Shown: one piece after another, positions 37,642-47,086 of the stretch
How positions within the stretch are numbered: the first letter of the stretch is position 1
Layout: each line of letters opens with the position of its first letter
Assembly: GCF_016654015.1 (NCBI RefSeq)
Contig: NZ_JAEPWM010000009.1
Location: 124,001 to 188,000 of the forward strand
DNA: 64,000 nt
Direction of reading: 5' to 3'
Source: Ramlibacter ginsenosidimutans
GTDB taxonomy: Bacteria; Pseudomonadota; Gammaproteobacteria; Burkholderiales; Burkholderiaceae_C
The notes under the pieces: generated by a model
Told to the model about the DNA's origin: nothing
The model's database searches: none
The model's input: the letters and a program-made list of their open reading frames with translations, nothing else
Program-made: the position numbers and the translations under genes

Positions 37642-37740
37642 CAGCTCTTCTTACGCCGGTACGAACCGGTTCAAGTTCACGGGTTTGGTCTGCCATCTCA
37701 GCGATCGGCCTTGCGGCCGATCGCACCCCGGAGCGAGAGG
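37642..37740 (-). ncRNA. TPP riboswitch (THI element) upstream of thiC
   Basis: On the minus strand the conserved TPP-aptamer blocks appear in order: CTCCGGGGTGC, a GATCGGCC-GCAA-GGCCGATC extended stem (P3), GCTGAGATGGCAGACC, AAACCCGTGAACTTGAACC, GGTTCGTACCGGCGTAAGAA and the closing AGAGC. A -10-like TATACT (37747-37742) immediately upstream would start transcription at the aptamer. It binds thiamine pyrophosphate and represses thiC. Confidence 0.93.
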
Positions 37741-37747
37741 CAGTATA

Positions 37748-38113
37748 GCGGCGCGAGAAGCGCCCGCCTCGATCAACCAGCAGCAATGGCCGCCTGCCAG
37801 GCGCGTGGATCCGGGCACAAGCTGCATTCAACTTGGTCTATGGATCCGGTGGCGATCCGTCGAACTTGGCGTGGGTCGTGCGACATCGTGCTCTTCCTTT
37901 GTTCCAGGTCTTGAAGCAGATGCAACGCTCCGCGCCGGAGCTGCGTTGCTTTCGACGCCTCGCAGGTCTTGCGCAACGCGGTCGAACCGGCAGAGTCCCG
38001 GGAAGCGGGGAGTCAGTTCCTGGCAGCGGAAATCGACAGGCGTTGTCGGCGCGGAAAAGCTCAGGCAGCACCGCGGCCGCGTTCCGGGGCAGGCTTGAGT
38101 CGCGCCCCCGATC
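37748..38113. other. Intergenic region without a convincing gene, lower GC
   Basis: These 366 bases between the thiC riboswitch and the DUF445 gene have visibly lower GC and weaker codon bias than their neighbours. Short open frames exist on both strands. One on the plus strand passes through FNLVYGSGGDPSNLAWVVRH near 37827-37886. None has a clear ribosome site, family resemblance or sustained coding character. It may be a decayed gene or acquired DNA. Confidence 0.4.
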
Positions 38114-39388
38114 TCACCCACGGCCGGCCACATGCGTGACCAGGTACAGCCCGAGCCCGATCAGGCCCCCGACGATCGTGCCGTTCACGCGGATGGCCTG
38201 GAGGTCCTTGCCGATGTTGAGTTCGATCTGCGCGGCCAGTTCTCGCGCGTCCCAGTTGCGCACGGTGTCGCGCACGTGTCGCGTCAGGAACTCCGCGAAC
38301 TCCGGCGCGAGCCGGGTGGCGGCTTGCTCGAGATGCGAGCGCAGCGCCTGGCGCAGGTCGGGGTCCTCGGTGAGCTGCTTGCCGAGCCATGATCCACCGC
38401 GCGCGACGGCCTGGCTCAATGTCGAGTGCTCGCTCGCGAGGTCGTCGGACAGCCAGTTCCTGATGGAACGCCAGAGACCGTCGGCGTAACTGGCGAAGGT
38501 CTCGTCCTCCAGCAGGTATTGCTTGATGGCTTCGCCGCGCTCGCTGAGCGCCGGGTCCGACTGCAGCCGCAGCACGAACTGCTGCACCCACTCATCGAAC
38601 AGCTGTCGGTACGCATGCGCCGGATTGGCCCGGATGCTCTCCAGGCGACCCACGATCGCCTCGGCGATCGCGGATGCGACGTTGGTCGCGATCCATTGCC
38701 GGGGCAGCAGCTTCTGCTTGCGCGGGTGCTCCTGCGTCAGCCAGTCGATCACCTGCGCCGCGAGCCACGCGCGCGTCTCGGGCCGGTCCACCAGTTGCAC
38801 CGCGCGGTCCAGCGCCTCTTCCAGCAGCCGGTCGTGGCGCCCTTCCCGGGTCAGCGTCTCGAGCACGCCGCGCAGCGATGCGGTCAGGTCCAAGCCCCGG
38901 AACGCCTGGCGTGCGGCATCGCGGATCAACTGCTCGACCCGGGCGTCCTCCACCACCTGCAGGACACCTTGCAGGACGCGCGCCACATGCACGCCGAGGC
39001 GCTGCGCATGCGCAGGGTCCGTCAGCCATTCGGCCACGTAGCGCGACGGATCGTGCTGCCGGATCAGCCCGACCAGCGTGTCGGGTGCCAGGAACTTCTC
39101 GCGGACGAAAACGGACAGGTTGTCGGCGATGCGGTCCTTGCTGCGGGGGATGACGTCGGTGTGCGCCGTGATGAAGGGGATGCCGGTCGGAATGCGGCGG
39201 AACAGCGCGCTCACGGCGAACCAGTCGGCCAGTCCGCCCACCAGGGCGGCTTCCGCCACCGCGCGGATCGCGAGCACCCAAGCGTTGGGCGGCACCAGCA
39301 TGGTCACGCCGAAGATGCACGCCGCCGCGCCGAGCAGCAAGCCGGCGTTGCGTTTGGCGTGTGCGAGTTCCTGCCGTTTCTGCTCCAC
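38114..39388 (-). CDS. DUF445 family membrane protein
   Basis: A 424-residue DUF445 (YjiN-like) protein. Two N-terminal helices (AGLLLGAAACIFGVTMLVPP and AEAALVGGLADWFAVSALFR, the latter the family signature) and one C-terminal helix (GTIVGGLIGLGLYLVTHVAG) flank a long helical, probably coiled-coil, domain of about 330 residues. The GTG start at 39388 is chosen because GGGAG lies upstream and the sequence beyond it is not conserved. Function is unknown; it probably anchors to the inner membrane. Confidence 0.9.
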   Translation of the reverse strand: MEQKRQELAHAKRNAGLLLGAAACIFGVTMLVPPNAWVLAIRAVAEAALVGGLADWFAVSALFRRIPTGIPFITAHTDVIPRSKDRIADNLSVFVREKFLAPDTLVGLIRQHDPSRYVAEWLTDPAHAQRLGVHVARVLQGVLQVVEDARVEQLIRDAARQAFRGLDLTASLRGVLETLTREGRHDRLLEEALDRAVQLVDRPETRAWLAAQVIDWLTQEHPRKQKLLPRQWIATNVASAIAEAIVGRLESIRANPAHAYRQLFDEWVQQFVLRLQSDPALSERGEAIKQYLLEDETFASYADGLWRSIRNWLSDDLASEHSTLSQAVARGGSWLGKQLTEDPDLRQALRSHLEQAATRLAPEFAEFLTRHVRDTVRNWDARELAAQIELNIGKDLQAIRVNGTIVGGLIGLGLYLVTHVAGRG

Positions 39389-39554
39389 GACACAGCTCCC
39401 AGGTGATCGGTGGAGTCTGCCAGAGGGCCAGGGCACGAAACGAAGCGCACGCGGAGCCCGGTGACGCGGCTGGCTCTCACACTGTCGGACATGCGCAGCC
39501 TGACACCCGGGAGACGCTGCGAGGCGAACCACCACCGTGAGTGGGGAGGGCGAC

Positions 39555-40610
39555 TCAGGCGGCGGGCAGGGCCAGCGCTTCCAGCCGGCCGGCGATCGCG
39601 GACAGCGGCAGCACCTCGCGCACGCCGCCGGCGGCGATCGCCTGCCGCGGCATGCCGAAGACGACGCAACTGGCCTCGTCCTGCGCGATGGTGAAGGCGC
39701 CGCTCTGGCTCATCTCCAGCATCGCCTCGGCGCCGTCGCCGCCCATGCCGGTGAGCATCACGCCGATGGCCCGCTGGCCGGCGGCGCGCGCCACCGAGCG
39801 CAGCAGCGTGTCCACCGAAGGCCGATGGCGGTTCACCGGTGGATCTTCGGTCACGCGCAGCTGGTAGCCCGAGCCGCGGCGGGACAGCACGAGGTGGCGC
39901 CCGCCGGGAGCGATGTAGGCCACGCCGGTGCGCACGACCTCGCTGTCCTCGGCCTGCTTCACGTGCATGCGGCACAGCGTGTCCAGGCGGCGCGCGAAGG
40001 TCTCGGTGAAGCCGGGCGGCATGTGCTGCGCGATCAGGATCGGCGGCATGTGCGGCGGCAGCGCCGTGAGCAGGTCGCGCAGGGCCTCCACGCCGCCGGT
40101 GGACGCACCGATGCCGATGACGCGCTGGCCGCCGGCGGGAGCGGCGGGCTGGGCCGCCGGCGGCAGGCTCGCCTCCTTCGGCGCGGGCGCGGTGACCGCA
40201 ATCGGCCGGCGGCGCACGATGCGCGCGCCGGCGGCGGCGCGGATCTTCTCAGCGATCTCCTGCGCCGTCGCCTCCAGGCCGTCGAAGTTCGCCGGCTTGG
40301 GGAAGAAGTCGACCGCTCCCAGCTCCAGTGCCCGCAGCGTGGTCTCCGCGCCCTCGCGCGTGAGCGAGGAGATCATCACCACCGGCAGCGGCCGCGCCGC
40401 CATGAGCTGGCGCAGGAAGTCGAGGCCGTTCATGCGCGGCATCTCGACGTCGAGCGTGATCACGTCGGGCGGGTTGCGGCGGATCCGCTCCATCGCCAGC
40501 AGCGGGTCGGGCGAGGCCGCGAGCAACTCCATGTCCCGCTGCGAGCTGACCACGCGCCCGAGGAAAGCGCGCATCACGGCGGAGTCGTCGATGACGAGGA
40601 CGCGGATCAT
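39555..40610 (-). CDS. cheB: Chemotaxis response regulator protein-glutamate methylesterase CheB
   Basis: A 351-residue CheB: receiver domain (1-120; phospho-acceptor Asp54 in VITLDVEMPRMNG), Pro/Ala-rich linker (140-160) and methylesterase domain with the Ser-His-Asp triad Ser170 (GIGASTGGVEAL), His196 (IAQHMPPGFT) and Asp292 (LTGMGGDGAEAM). It removes methyl groups from receptors and can deamidate Gln. The ATG overlaps the cheD stop (ATGA). It is the last gene of the ten-gene chemosensory/Ser-Thr kinase unit. Confidence 0.97.
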   Translation of the reverse strand: MIRVLVIDDSAVMRAFLGRVVSSQRDMELLAASPDPLLAMERIRRNPPDVITLDVEMPRMNGLDFLRQLMAARPLPVVMISSLTREGAETTLRALELGAVDFFPKPANFDGLEATAQEIAEKIRAAAGARIVRRRPIAVTAPAPKEASLPPAAQPAAPAGGQRVIGIGASTGGVEALRDLLTALPPHMPPILIAQHMPPGFTETFARRLDTLCRMHVKQAEDSEVVRTGVAYIAPGGRHLVLSRRGSGYQLRVTEDPPVNRHRPSVDTLLRSVARAAGQRAIGVMLTGMGGDGAEAMLEMSQSGAFTIAQDEASCVVFGMPRQAIAAGGVREVLPLSAIAGRLEALALPAA

Positions 40611-41209
40611 GGCCGCGGCATGAAGATCTCGACTTCGCCGGAGCGCTTGCCGTCCAGTCCCTGGAGGTACTGCCGCTCGCGGCGCACGACGGGTTCGTGC
40701 GGCACGAGCGCCAGCCGCTTCACCTGCACCTTGCCGGTGTCCACGCAGAAGTGGACCTTGCGCGGGCACACGTCCAGCAAGTCCTGCGCCAGCAGGTGGA
40801 TGCCTTCCACGCGCAGGAACTCGAGGACGAAGCGGGCATTCCTCGGGCCGACGTCCAGGCGGTCGAAGCCGGCCAGCAGCCGTGCGCCCCCGAACACCTT
40901 GGCCACGAGCCGGCGCCGGTCCGCGCCGAGTCGCAGGGTCTCGTTGATCAGCACTTCCATCGCGTACACGCCGAAGCGTGCGGAGGCGGCCCACGGCGCG
41001 TCGGCGCGGGCGGCGTCGCCCGGCAGCATGAAGTGGTTCATGCCGCCGACGCGCGTGACAGGATCCCACAGGCAGGTGGAGACGCAGGAGCCAAGCACGG
41101 TGGTGATGGCACCCGAGCGGGCCGCGTGGTACTGGCCGGGCAGGATCTTCACCGCGGGCACCTGGAATTCCCGGTCGAAGTAAGCCAGCGGGACCGAGGG
41201 TGCGGGCAC
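40607..41209 (-). CDS. cheD: Chemoreceptor glutamine deamidase CheD
   Basis: A 200-residue CheD that deamidates receptor Gln residues to Glu. The catalytic Cys42 lies in VLGSCVSTCLWD and the His59 in GGMNHFMLPGD. A typical AKVFGGARLLAGFDRLDVGP and GRxN-like GPRNARFVLEFL region follows. The GTG start at 41209 is the only sensible start after the cheR stop (41220); an ATG is absent. CheD presence implies that the receptor in this operon is modified post-translationally beyond methylation. Confidence 0.93.
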   Translation of the reverse strand: MPAPSVPLAYFDREFQVPAVKILPGQYHAARSGAITTVLGSCVSTCLWDPVTRVGGMNHFMLPGDAARADAPWAASARFGVYAMEVLINETLRLGADRRRLVAKVFGGARLLAGFDRLDVGPRNARFVLEFLRVEGIHLLAQDLLDVCPRKVHFCVDTGKVQVKRLALVPHEPVVRRERQYLQGLDGKRSGEVEIFMPRP

Positions 41210-41219
41210 GGCGGAGTCC

Positions 41220-42107
41220 CTAGTCCTCGATGCGCTGGTACGCGGTGCGCCCGCAGGAACGGAAGCCGGGGTGGGCGGCCGGGAAGCTCTCGGCGTGGCC
41301 CACCACCAGCAGGCCGCCCGGCACCAGCAGCTGCGCGAAGCGGGCGAGCAGGCGCTGCTGCAGCTCGCGATCGAAATAGATCGCGACGTTGCGGCAGAAG
41401 ATGGCGTCGAAGGGCTCCTGCACGGGCCACGCGGGCGCATGCAGGTTCAGCTGTTCGAATCGCACCAGGGTGCGCAGTTCGGGACGCACGCTCACCAGCC
41501 CCTCGTTGGCGCCGATCCCGCGCAGGAAATGCCGGCGCAGGCGCTCCGGCGACAACGTCGCCGTCCGCTCGATGCGGTAGACGCCGGCTTGCGCGGCGCG
41601 CAGCACCTCGGTGTCGATGTCGGTCGCCAGCACATTGCCGGGGCAGTTCGCCTCGCGCAGCACCATGGCGATGGACCACGCTTCCTCGCCGGTGGAGCAG
41701 GCGTTGGTCCAGCAGCGCACGGCGCGGCCGCGCCGCGCGCGCTGCTGCGCGTACCCGAGCAGCAGCTCGAAGTGCTGCGGCTCGCGGAAGAAGGCGGTGA
41801 GGTTGGTCGTGAGCGCGTTGACGAAGGCCTGGCGCTCGTCCGAGGCGTGGCGCTGCACCAGCTGCAGGTAGTCTCCGAAGCTGGCCATGCCGCGTGCGCG
41901 CAGGCGGCGCAGCAGCCGGTTGTAGACCATGCTGCGCTTGTTGGTGCCCAGCTTGATGCCGGCGTAGTCGGCGATCAGCTGGCGCACCGTCGCGAAGTCG
42001 CGGTCGTCCAGCAGCCAGGCAGCGTGTTCGAACACGAAGTCGGGCAGCGGGCTCCCGGCGGCAGCGCCGAGGGTCGCCGGGACAGTGGACCCGGGCCGAT
42101 CGCTCAC
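41220..42107 (-). CDS. cheR: Chemotaxis protein methyltransferase CheR
   Basis: A 295-residue SAM-dependent methyltransferase acting on receptor glutamates. The N-terminal helical domain (about 25-105; IKLGTNKRSMVYNRLLRRLR, NLTAFFREPQHF) precedes the Rossmann domain with CWTNACSTGEEAWSIAM (SAM site) and FDAIFCRNVAIYFD. It starts with GTG at 42107, 14 bases after the mcp stop. The neighbouring receptor ends in a pentapeptide-like tail that could tether this enzyme. Confidence 0.95.
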   Translation of the reverse strand: MSDRPGSTVPATLGAAAGSPLPDFVFEHAAWLLDDRDFATVRQLIADYAGIKLGTNKRSMVYNRLLRRLRARGMASFGDYLQLVQRHASDERQAFVNALTTNLTAFFREPQHFELLLGYAQQRARRGRAVRCWTNACSTGEEAWSIAMVLREANCPGNVLATDIDTEVLRAAQAGVYRIERTATLSPERLRRHFLRGIGANEGLVSVRPELRTLVRFEQLNLHAPAWPVQEPFDAIFCRNVAIYFDRELQQRLLARFAQLLVPGGLLVVGHAESFPAAHPGFRSCGRTAYQRIED

Positions 42108-42121
42108 CGAATGCGGCGCGC

Positions 42122-43837
42122 TCAGAATTCCTTCCAGTCGCCGCCCACCGCCCTGGCCAGCGGCGCGGCGAGCGAGTCCCGGCCGACGGCAGCGAGCCGG
42201 GTCGAAGGCTTCACGGCGAAAGCCTGGGAGGGCCGCAGCTCGGTGACCGTGCTGGCCGCCTGCGCCGTGTGCAGCGGCGCCGGCGCATCGGCCGGCCGCA
42301 CCTCGGCCAGGCGGAAGCGCGAGACCACCTGCAGCAGCGCGCCGGCCTGCGACTTCATGGACTCGGTCGCCGCGGCCGCCTCTTCCACCAGCGACGCGTT
42401 CTGCTGCACCACGCGGTCCATCTGTGCGACGGCGGTGTTGACCTGCTGGATGCCTGCGTCCTGTTCCTCGCTGGCCGCGGCGATCTCGGCGATCAGTTCG
42501 CTCACCTTCTTCACCGACGCGACGATCTGCTCCATCGTGTCGCCCGCCGCGTCGACCAGCTTGCCGCCGGCATCGACCTTCTCCACGGACGCGCCTATCA
42601 GGCCCTTGATCTCCTTGGCGGCCGCCGCGCTGCGCTGCGCCAGGCTGCGCACTTCGGCAGCCACGACGGCGAAGCCGCGGCCCTGCTCGCCCGCGCGCGC
42701 GGCCTCGACGGCCGCATTGAGCGCGAGGATGTTGGTCTGGAACGCGATGCCGTCGATGACGCCGATGATGTCGCCTATCCTGCGCGAGGACTCGGAGATC
42801 CCGGCCATCGTGCTGACCACCTGGGCCACGACCCGGCCACCCTGGCGGGCCAGTTCGGAGGCGCCCATCGCGACCTGGCTCGCCTGCCGCGCGTTCTGGG
42901 CGTTGAGCGAGACGGTGGAAGTCAGTTCCTGCATGGAGCTGGCCGTCTGCTCCAGCGTGCTCGCCTGCTCCTCGGTGCGTTGCGAGAGGTCCTGGTTGCC
43001 CTGCGCGATCTGCGCGCTCGTGTCGGCCACCATGTGCGCGCCGCCGGCCACTTCCCCCAGCAGCTCGCGCAGGCTGTGCGTCATTTCGGCGAGCGCGCGC
43101 AGCAGTTCGCCCGTCTCGTCCTTGCCGCGCACCTGCACGTCCTGCGCAAGGTTGCCGGCGGCGATGCGCTGTGCGGAGCCGATCGCCACCTGCAGCGGCC
43201 GCACGATGGCGCGGCTCATGAGCAACGCCGCGGCCAGTGCTGCGGCGGTTGCGAGCACCAGGATGCTTACGAGCAGGACGGGCGCGCTGGCCGCGGCGGC
43301 GGACGCCTTCTCGTATTCCTGCTGCGCGAGCTTCTTGTGCAGCGCGGCCACTTCGTCGAGGTTGCGCGCCACTTGTGCGTAGTGCCCGTCGGCGGCCTGC
43401 ATCAGCGCCGCCCCGCCGGCCACGTCGGTGCCACTGAGGTCCAGGGCGGCCTGCGCCGCCTTGCCGTAGCTCGCGAGCAGGAGCGGCGCGGCGTCGAGCA
43501 GCCTGCGCTCGGCCGCGGTCAGGTGCGGCTGGCCGCCGAGTTTCGCGAGCACGGTGCCGACGCCCTCCAGTTTCACGCGCTGGTCCGCTCGGGCTTTCCG
43601 GATGCCGGTCTCGTCGGCCCGGCCGATCCAGGTGAAGGTGCGGTACACGTCGGAGTGGAGTTCCGCGAGCGCGGTCTTCGCGTCCATCACCATGGCCACG
43701 CCCTCGAGCCGCGTCTTCTCGAGGTCGTCGAGGGCCTGGGTCTGCTGGCGCACCACCCCGAAGGCGATCGCCCCGAAGCCGAGCAAAAACAGGATGGCGA
43801 GGATGGGAGCGATCAGGAGCTTGTGCCAGATTCTCAT
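42122..43837 (-). CDS. Methyl-accepting chemotaxis protein
   Basis: A 571-residue transmembrane chemoreceptor. TM1 is at about 7-29 and TM2 at about 188-212 ([20 protein letters not shown]). Between them lies a roughly 155-residue helical periplasmic sensor, probably a four-helix bundle. A HAMP domain follows, then the signalling domain with the hairpin tip [20 protein letters not shown] and [20 protein letters not shown]. The C-terminus ends GGDWKEF, a W-x-x-F tail like the CheR-tethering pentapeptide of enteric receptors. The ligand is unknown. It is the only receptor in the cluster. Confidence 0.95.
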   Translation of the reverse strand: MRIWHKLLIAPILAILFLLGFGAIAFGVVRQQTQALDDLEKTRLEGVAMVMDAKTALAELHSDVYRTFTWIGRADETGIRKARADQRVKLEGVGTVLAKLGGQPHLTAAERRLLDAAPLLLASYGKAAQAALDLSGTDVAGGAALMQAADGHYAQVARNLDEVAALHKKLAQQEYEKASAAAASAPVLLVSILVLATAAALAAALLMSRAIVRPLQVAIGSAQRIAAGNLAQDVQVRGKDETGELLRALAEMTHSLRELLGEVAGGAHMVADTSAQIAQGNQDLSQRTEEQASTLEQTASSMQELTSTVSLNAQNARQASQVAMGASELARQGGRVVAQVVSTMAGISESSRRIGDIIGVIDGIAFQTNILALNAAVEAARAGEQGRGFAVVAAEVRSLAQRSAAAAKEIKGLIGASVEKVDAGGKLVDAAGDTMEQIVASVKKVSELIAEIAAASEEQDAGIQQVNTAVAQMDRVVQQNASLVEEAAAATESMKSQAGALLQVVSRFRLAEVRPADAPAPLHTAQAASTVTELRPSQAFAVKPSTRLAAVGRDSLAAPLARAVGGDWKEF

Positions 43838-44110
43838 GGTGCTTGCCGCGGTAGGCGCAGCGCTTGGTCGCTGCGGCCGGTCAGATGAGGAAACGCAGGG
43901 GGCGGCTGCGCCGCCCGCCGGGTCACGCGCCCGGCTCGACGTCCTCCTGCAGGCAGGTGCTGGCCTGGACTCCCATCGACGTTCTCCGATGCCCAATTGT
44001 GTCAATAAGTATTCAAGGAGCGCAGCCCACCCACAAGGCCGTTGAGGACAGGGGAACGGCCGCTCGTCCAGCACCGCGGCCCGATGCGCAGGCGCGCGAA
44101 GGTGCAGCGC
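43838..44110. other. 273-base gap between cheW and the receptor gene
   Basis: No gene is supported here. On the minus strand a TTGACA (near 44006-44001) is followed by an AT-rich stretch but no good -10, so an internal promoter for mcp-cheR-cheD-cheB is possible but weak. No terminator-like hairpin with a T-run was seen. Confidence 0.35.
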
Positions 44111-44623
44111 TCATTGCGCCGGGCCGTCCACCAGCGCCATGTCCGCGCTCGTCATCAGCCGTTCGATGTCGAGCAGGATGATCATCTGTTCGTCCACCGT
44201 GCCGAGCCCGGTGATGTACTTCGTGTCCACCGCCGCGGAGGCGAACTCCGGCGTCGGGCGGATCGCAGCGGCGGGCAGCGTCAGCACGTCGGAGACAGAG
44301 TCCACGACGACACCGACCACGCGGCCGGCCACGTTCAGGATGATCACGACCGTGAATTCGTCGTAGCGCGCCTCGCCCAGCCCGAAGCGGATGCGCAGGT
44401 CGAGGATGGGAACGATCACGCCGCGCAGGTTGATCACGCCCTTGATGAACGCAGGCGCGTTGGCGATGGCCGTCGGCGTTTCGTGGCTGCGGATTTCCTG
44501 CACCTTCAGGATGTCGATCCCGTAGCTCTCGGCGCCGAGCCGGAAGGTGAGGAACTCGCTTGCCGCCGCGTCGTCGGGCGCAGGCGCCTTGCTCGGGGCT
44601 ATGGGCGTGGCGGATGGCGTCAT
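44111..44623 (-). CDS. cheW: Chemotaxis coupling protein CheW
   Basis: A 170-residue CheW adaptor linking the receptor to CheA. After a 25-residue Pro/Ala-rich head, the SH3-like double barrel is recognisable: [40 protein letters not shown] (family signature) and [25 protein letters not shown] precedes the ATG on the minus strand. It lies 35 bases after cheA. Confidence 0.96.
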   Translation of the reverse strand: MTPSATPIAPSKAPAPDDAAASEFLTFRLGAESYGIDILKVQEIRSHETPTAIANAPAFIKGVINLRGVIVPILDLRIRFGLGEARYDEFTVVIILNVAGRVVGVVVDSVSDVLTLPAAAIRPTPEFASAAVDTKYITGLGTVDEQMIILLDIERLMTSADMALVDGPAQ

Positions 44624-44658
44624 GGTCTGCTCCTGGTCCCTGGCCGATGGTGTGGCAG

Positions 44659-46707
44659 TCACTGCGGCATCGCCCGTTCGCGGCCGGACCGCCGCACGAG
44701 GTGGCCGACATCCAGGATCAGCGCCACCGCGCCGTCTCCCATCACGGTGGCGCCGGACAGTCCCGGCACCTTGCGGAAATTGGCCTCGAGGCTCTTGACC
44801 ACCACCTGCTGCTGGCCCACGAGTTCGTCGACCAGCAGGGCCGCCTTCGCACCCTCCGCCTCCACGATCACCGCGATGGCGGCCGCGTGCTCGCGCGGCT
44901 TGCGCGGGGGAAACAGCCTGGCCAGGTGCAGCACCGGCAGGTACTCGTCGCGCACGCGCAGGGTTTCGCCGTCTCCCGGCAGGGTGTGCAATTCGCCCGG
45001 CGCGACACTCAGCGACTCGACGACGCCCGCCAGCGGCAGCACGTAGGTCTCGCTGCCGATGGCGATCGTCATCGCCTCCATGATCGCGAGCGTGAGCGGC
45101 ACGCTCACCGTCACCCGGGTGCCCTGCGCTGCGACCGAGACGAGGTCCACCTTGCCGCCGAGGGCCCGGATGTTGCGCTTCACGACATCCATGCCCACAC
45201 CGCGGCCGGACAGCTCGGTCACCCGTTCCGCCGTGGAGAAGCCGGCCTCGAACACCAGCCGGAACACCTCGGCGTCCGGCGCGTCCGGCGCGATCGGCAT
45301 GCCGCGTTCCGCTGCGCACTGCAGGATGCGTTCGCGGTCCAGGCCGCGTCCGTCGTCGGCCACCTCGATGACGATGTGGCCCCCGCGCTGGGCGGCACGC
45401 AGCGTCACCGTGCCCACGGGCGGCTTGCCGCAGGCGACGCGCACGTCCGGCGGCTCCAGCCCATGGTCGATCGCATTGCGAACGAGATGCGTGAGCGGGT
45501 CGGAGATCTGCTCGATGAGGCCCCGATCGAGTTCCGTGGCCTCGCCGGACAGCTTCAGCTCGGCGCGCTTGCCCAGCCGCGCCGACAACTCGTGCACCAG
45601 GCGCGGGAAGCGCTGGAACACGTTGGCGATCGGCAGCATGCGGATGGCGAGCACCGCCTCCTGCAGCTTGCGCGTGTGGCGCGAGAGATCGGCCAGCGCG
45701 CTGCTCCCTGCGTAGTGGCCGTCGCCGCCGGCCTGCGCCAGCGCGCCGGTGCGCGCCAGCATGGTCTCGGTGATCACCAGTTCGCCCACCAGGTTCACCA
45801 GCAGGTCGATCTTCGCCGTGGCCACGCGGATGAACGTGGTCTCGTGCGCCGGCTCGGGCGCGTGCTCCTGCGCGGCGAACTCCGCCGCTTGCGGATCCGC
45901 TGCACGCGCGCGGCTGCGGCGGAACTCCACCGGGTCCACGAAGAATTCGTCCAGGCCGCCGGAGGCGGTGAGCGCACGCGCGACCTGGCGCTGCGGCGCT
46001 GCCTGCGCGGCGCCAGCCTGCGGCTGCACCGCGTCCACCATCTCCATGGCGATCTGCTCCGGCGCGACGAGCAGCGACAGCACACCCCGCAGCTCCGCGG
46101 CTGCGCCCTGCAGCCGCACGTCGAAGCGCACGTCGCCGCCGGCGCGGTTGTCGATCTCCGTGTTGCTCACCGCGCCCATCCCGGCCAGGCCCGTGAGCAT
46201 CATGTCGAGCTCCAGGGCATCGATCGCCTGCACCAGGGGCCCGAGCCGCACACGGAAGCTGCGCGTGACGGGCCCGTGCTGTCCGGGGCCCGCATCCGAC
46301 GCCGGCTGCTCCACCCGCTCCCGCAACCAGGCCTCGACGGCGGACGCGTCCGGCGCCTGGGGCAGCAAGCCGCGTCGGTGCTGGACCTGCAGGCGCAGCA
46401 CGTCGCCGGCCTGCAGCATCGCGTTCACGTCGTCCTGGGCGATGGGGCGCTCGTCCTTGCGCAGCAGGTCCAGCAGGTTCTCCTGCAGGTGCGTGAGCGC
46501 GGCGATCTCGCTGCATCCCAGCATGGCGGCGCTGCCCTTGATCGAGTGCACGGCGCGGAAGATCGCATGCACGTCGTCCCGCTGCGGCGCATCCAGGTCC
46601 ATGCGCAGCAGGATGGCCTCGACGTTCGCCAGGTGCTCCTGCGCCTCCTCGAAGAAGATGGTGCGGAAGGCGACCGGGTCGCTGAAGCTGTTCGCGGGCT
46701 CGAACAC
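44659..46707 (-). CDS. cheA: Chemotaxis histidine kinase CheA
   Basis: A 682-residue CheA. The Hpt (P1) domain has the phospho-acceptor His54 in [15 protein letters not shown] variable region (about 130-290) may hold a P2-like domain. The dimerisation helices ([20 protein letters not shown]), HATPase domain (N-box [13 protein letters not shown]1 [10 protein letters not shown]2 [12 protein letters not shown]) and C-terminal CheW-like domain are all intact. GTG at 46707 is preceded by GGGAGAG. It should phosphorylate the CheY-type proteins encoded just upstream and CheB. Confidence 0.97.
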   Translation of the reverse strand: MFEPANSFSDPVAFRTIFFEEAQEHLANVEAILLRMDLDAPQRDDVHAIFRAVHSIKGSAAMLGCSEIAALTHLQENLLDLLRKDERPIAQDDVNAMLQAGDVLRLQVQHRRGLLPQAPDASAVEAWLRERVEQPASDAGPGQHGPVTRSFRVRLGPLVQAIDALELDMMLTGLAGMGAVSNTEIDNRAGGDVRFDVRLQGAAAELRGVLSLLVAPEQIAMEMVDAVQPQAGAAQAAPQRQVARALTASGGLDEFFVDPVEFRRSRARAADPQAAEFAAQEHAPEPAHETTFIRVATAKIDLLVNLVGELVITETMLARTGALAQAGGDGHYAGSSALADLSRHTRKLQEAVLAIRMLPIANVFQRFPRLVHELSARLGKRAELKLSGEATELDRGLIEQISDPLTHLVRNAIDHGLEPPDVRVACGKPPVGTVTLRAAQRGGHIVIEVADDGRGLDRERILQCAAERGMPIAPDAPDAEVFRLVFEAGFSTAERVTELSGRGVGMDVVKRNIRALGGKVDLVSVAAQGTRVTVSVPLTLAIMEAMTIAIGSETYVLPLAGVVESLSVAPGELHTLPGDGETLRVRDEYLPVLHLARLFPPRKPREHAAAIAVIVEAEGAKAALLVDELVGQQQVVVKSLEANFRKVPGLSGATVMGDGAVALILDVGHLVRRSGRERAMPQ

Positions 46708-46723
46708 GCGCTCTCCCGTGGAT

Positions 46724-47086
46724 TCAGATGAACTGGCCGACGATCTCCAGCATGCGCTGGGGATCGAAGGGCTTGGCCATCCAGCCGGTCGCACCGGCTT
46801 CGCGGCCTTTCTGTTTCAGCTCGGGACTGGATTCGGTGGACAGCACGATGAGGGCCACGGGGTCGTAGTCCCGCAGCATGCGCAGCTCGCGCACCAGCGT
46901 CACGCCGTCCATGCGCGGCATGTTGTGGTCGGTCACGACCAGGTCGAACAGGCGCTGGCGCGCGAGTTCCAGGGCCTCCACGCCGTCGCGCGCCTGCGCC
47001 ACTTCGTAGCCCGCACCCTGCAGCACGGCCGACACCATCGCGCGCATGGAGCGGGTGTCGTCCACCACGAGGATGGATTTGCTCAT
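46724..47086 (-). CDS. cheY: CheY-type single-domain response regulator
   Basis: A 120-residue stand-alone receiver: acidic pocket VVDDTRSMR, phospho-acceptor Asp53 in VVTDHNMPRMDG, Thr/Ser in LIVLSTESS and Lys in WMAKPFDPQRM. It has no output domain, so it acts by binding a target, for example a pilus or flagellar motor component or another regulator. The ATG overlaps the upstream regulator's stop (ATGA). Confidence 0.95.
   Translation of the reverse strand: MSKSILVVDDTRSMRAMVSAVLQGAGYEVAQARDGVEALELARQRLFDLVVTDHNMPRMDGVTLVRELRMLRDYDPVALIVLSTESSPELKQKGREAGATGWMAKPFDPQRMLEIVGQFI

Noticed and set aside
37833..38489. Plus-strand gene of 218 codons running from the low-GC region into the DUF445 gene
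   Set aside because: Its second half is antisense to the well-supported DUF445 gene, and the first half has no ribosome site or recognised family.
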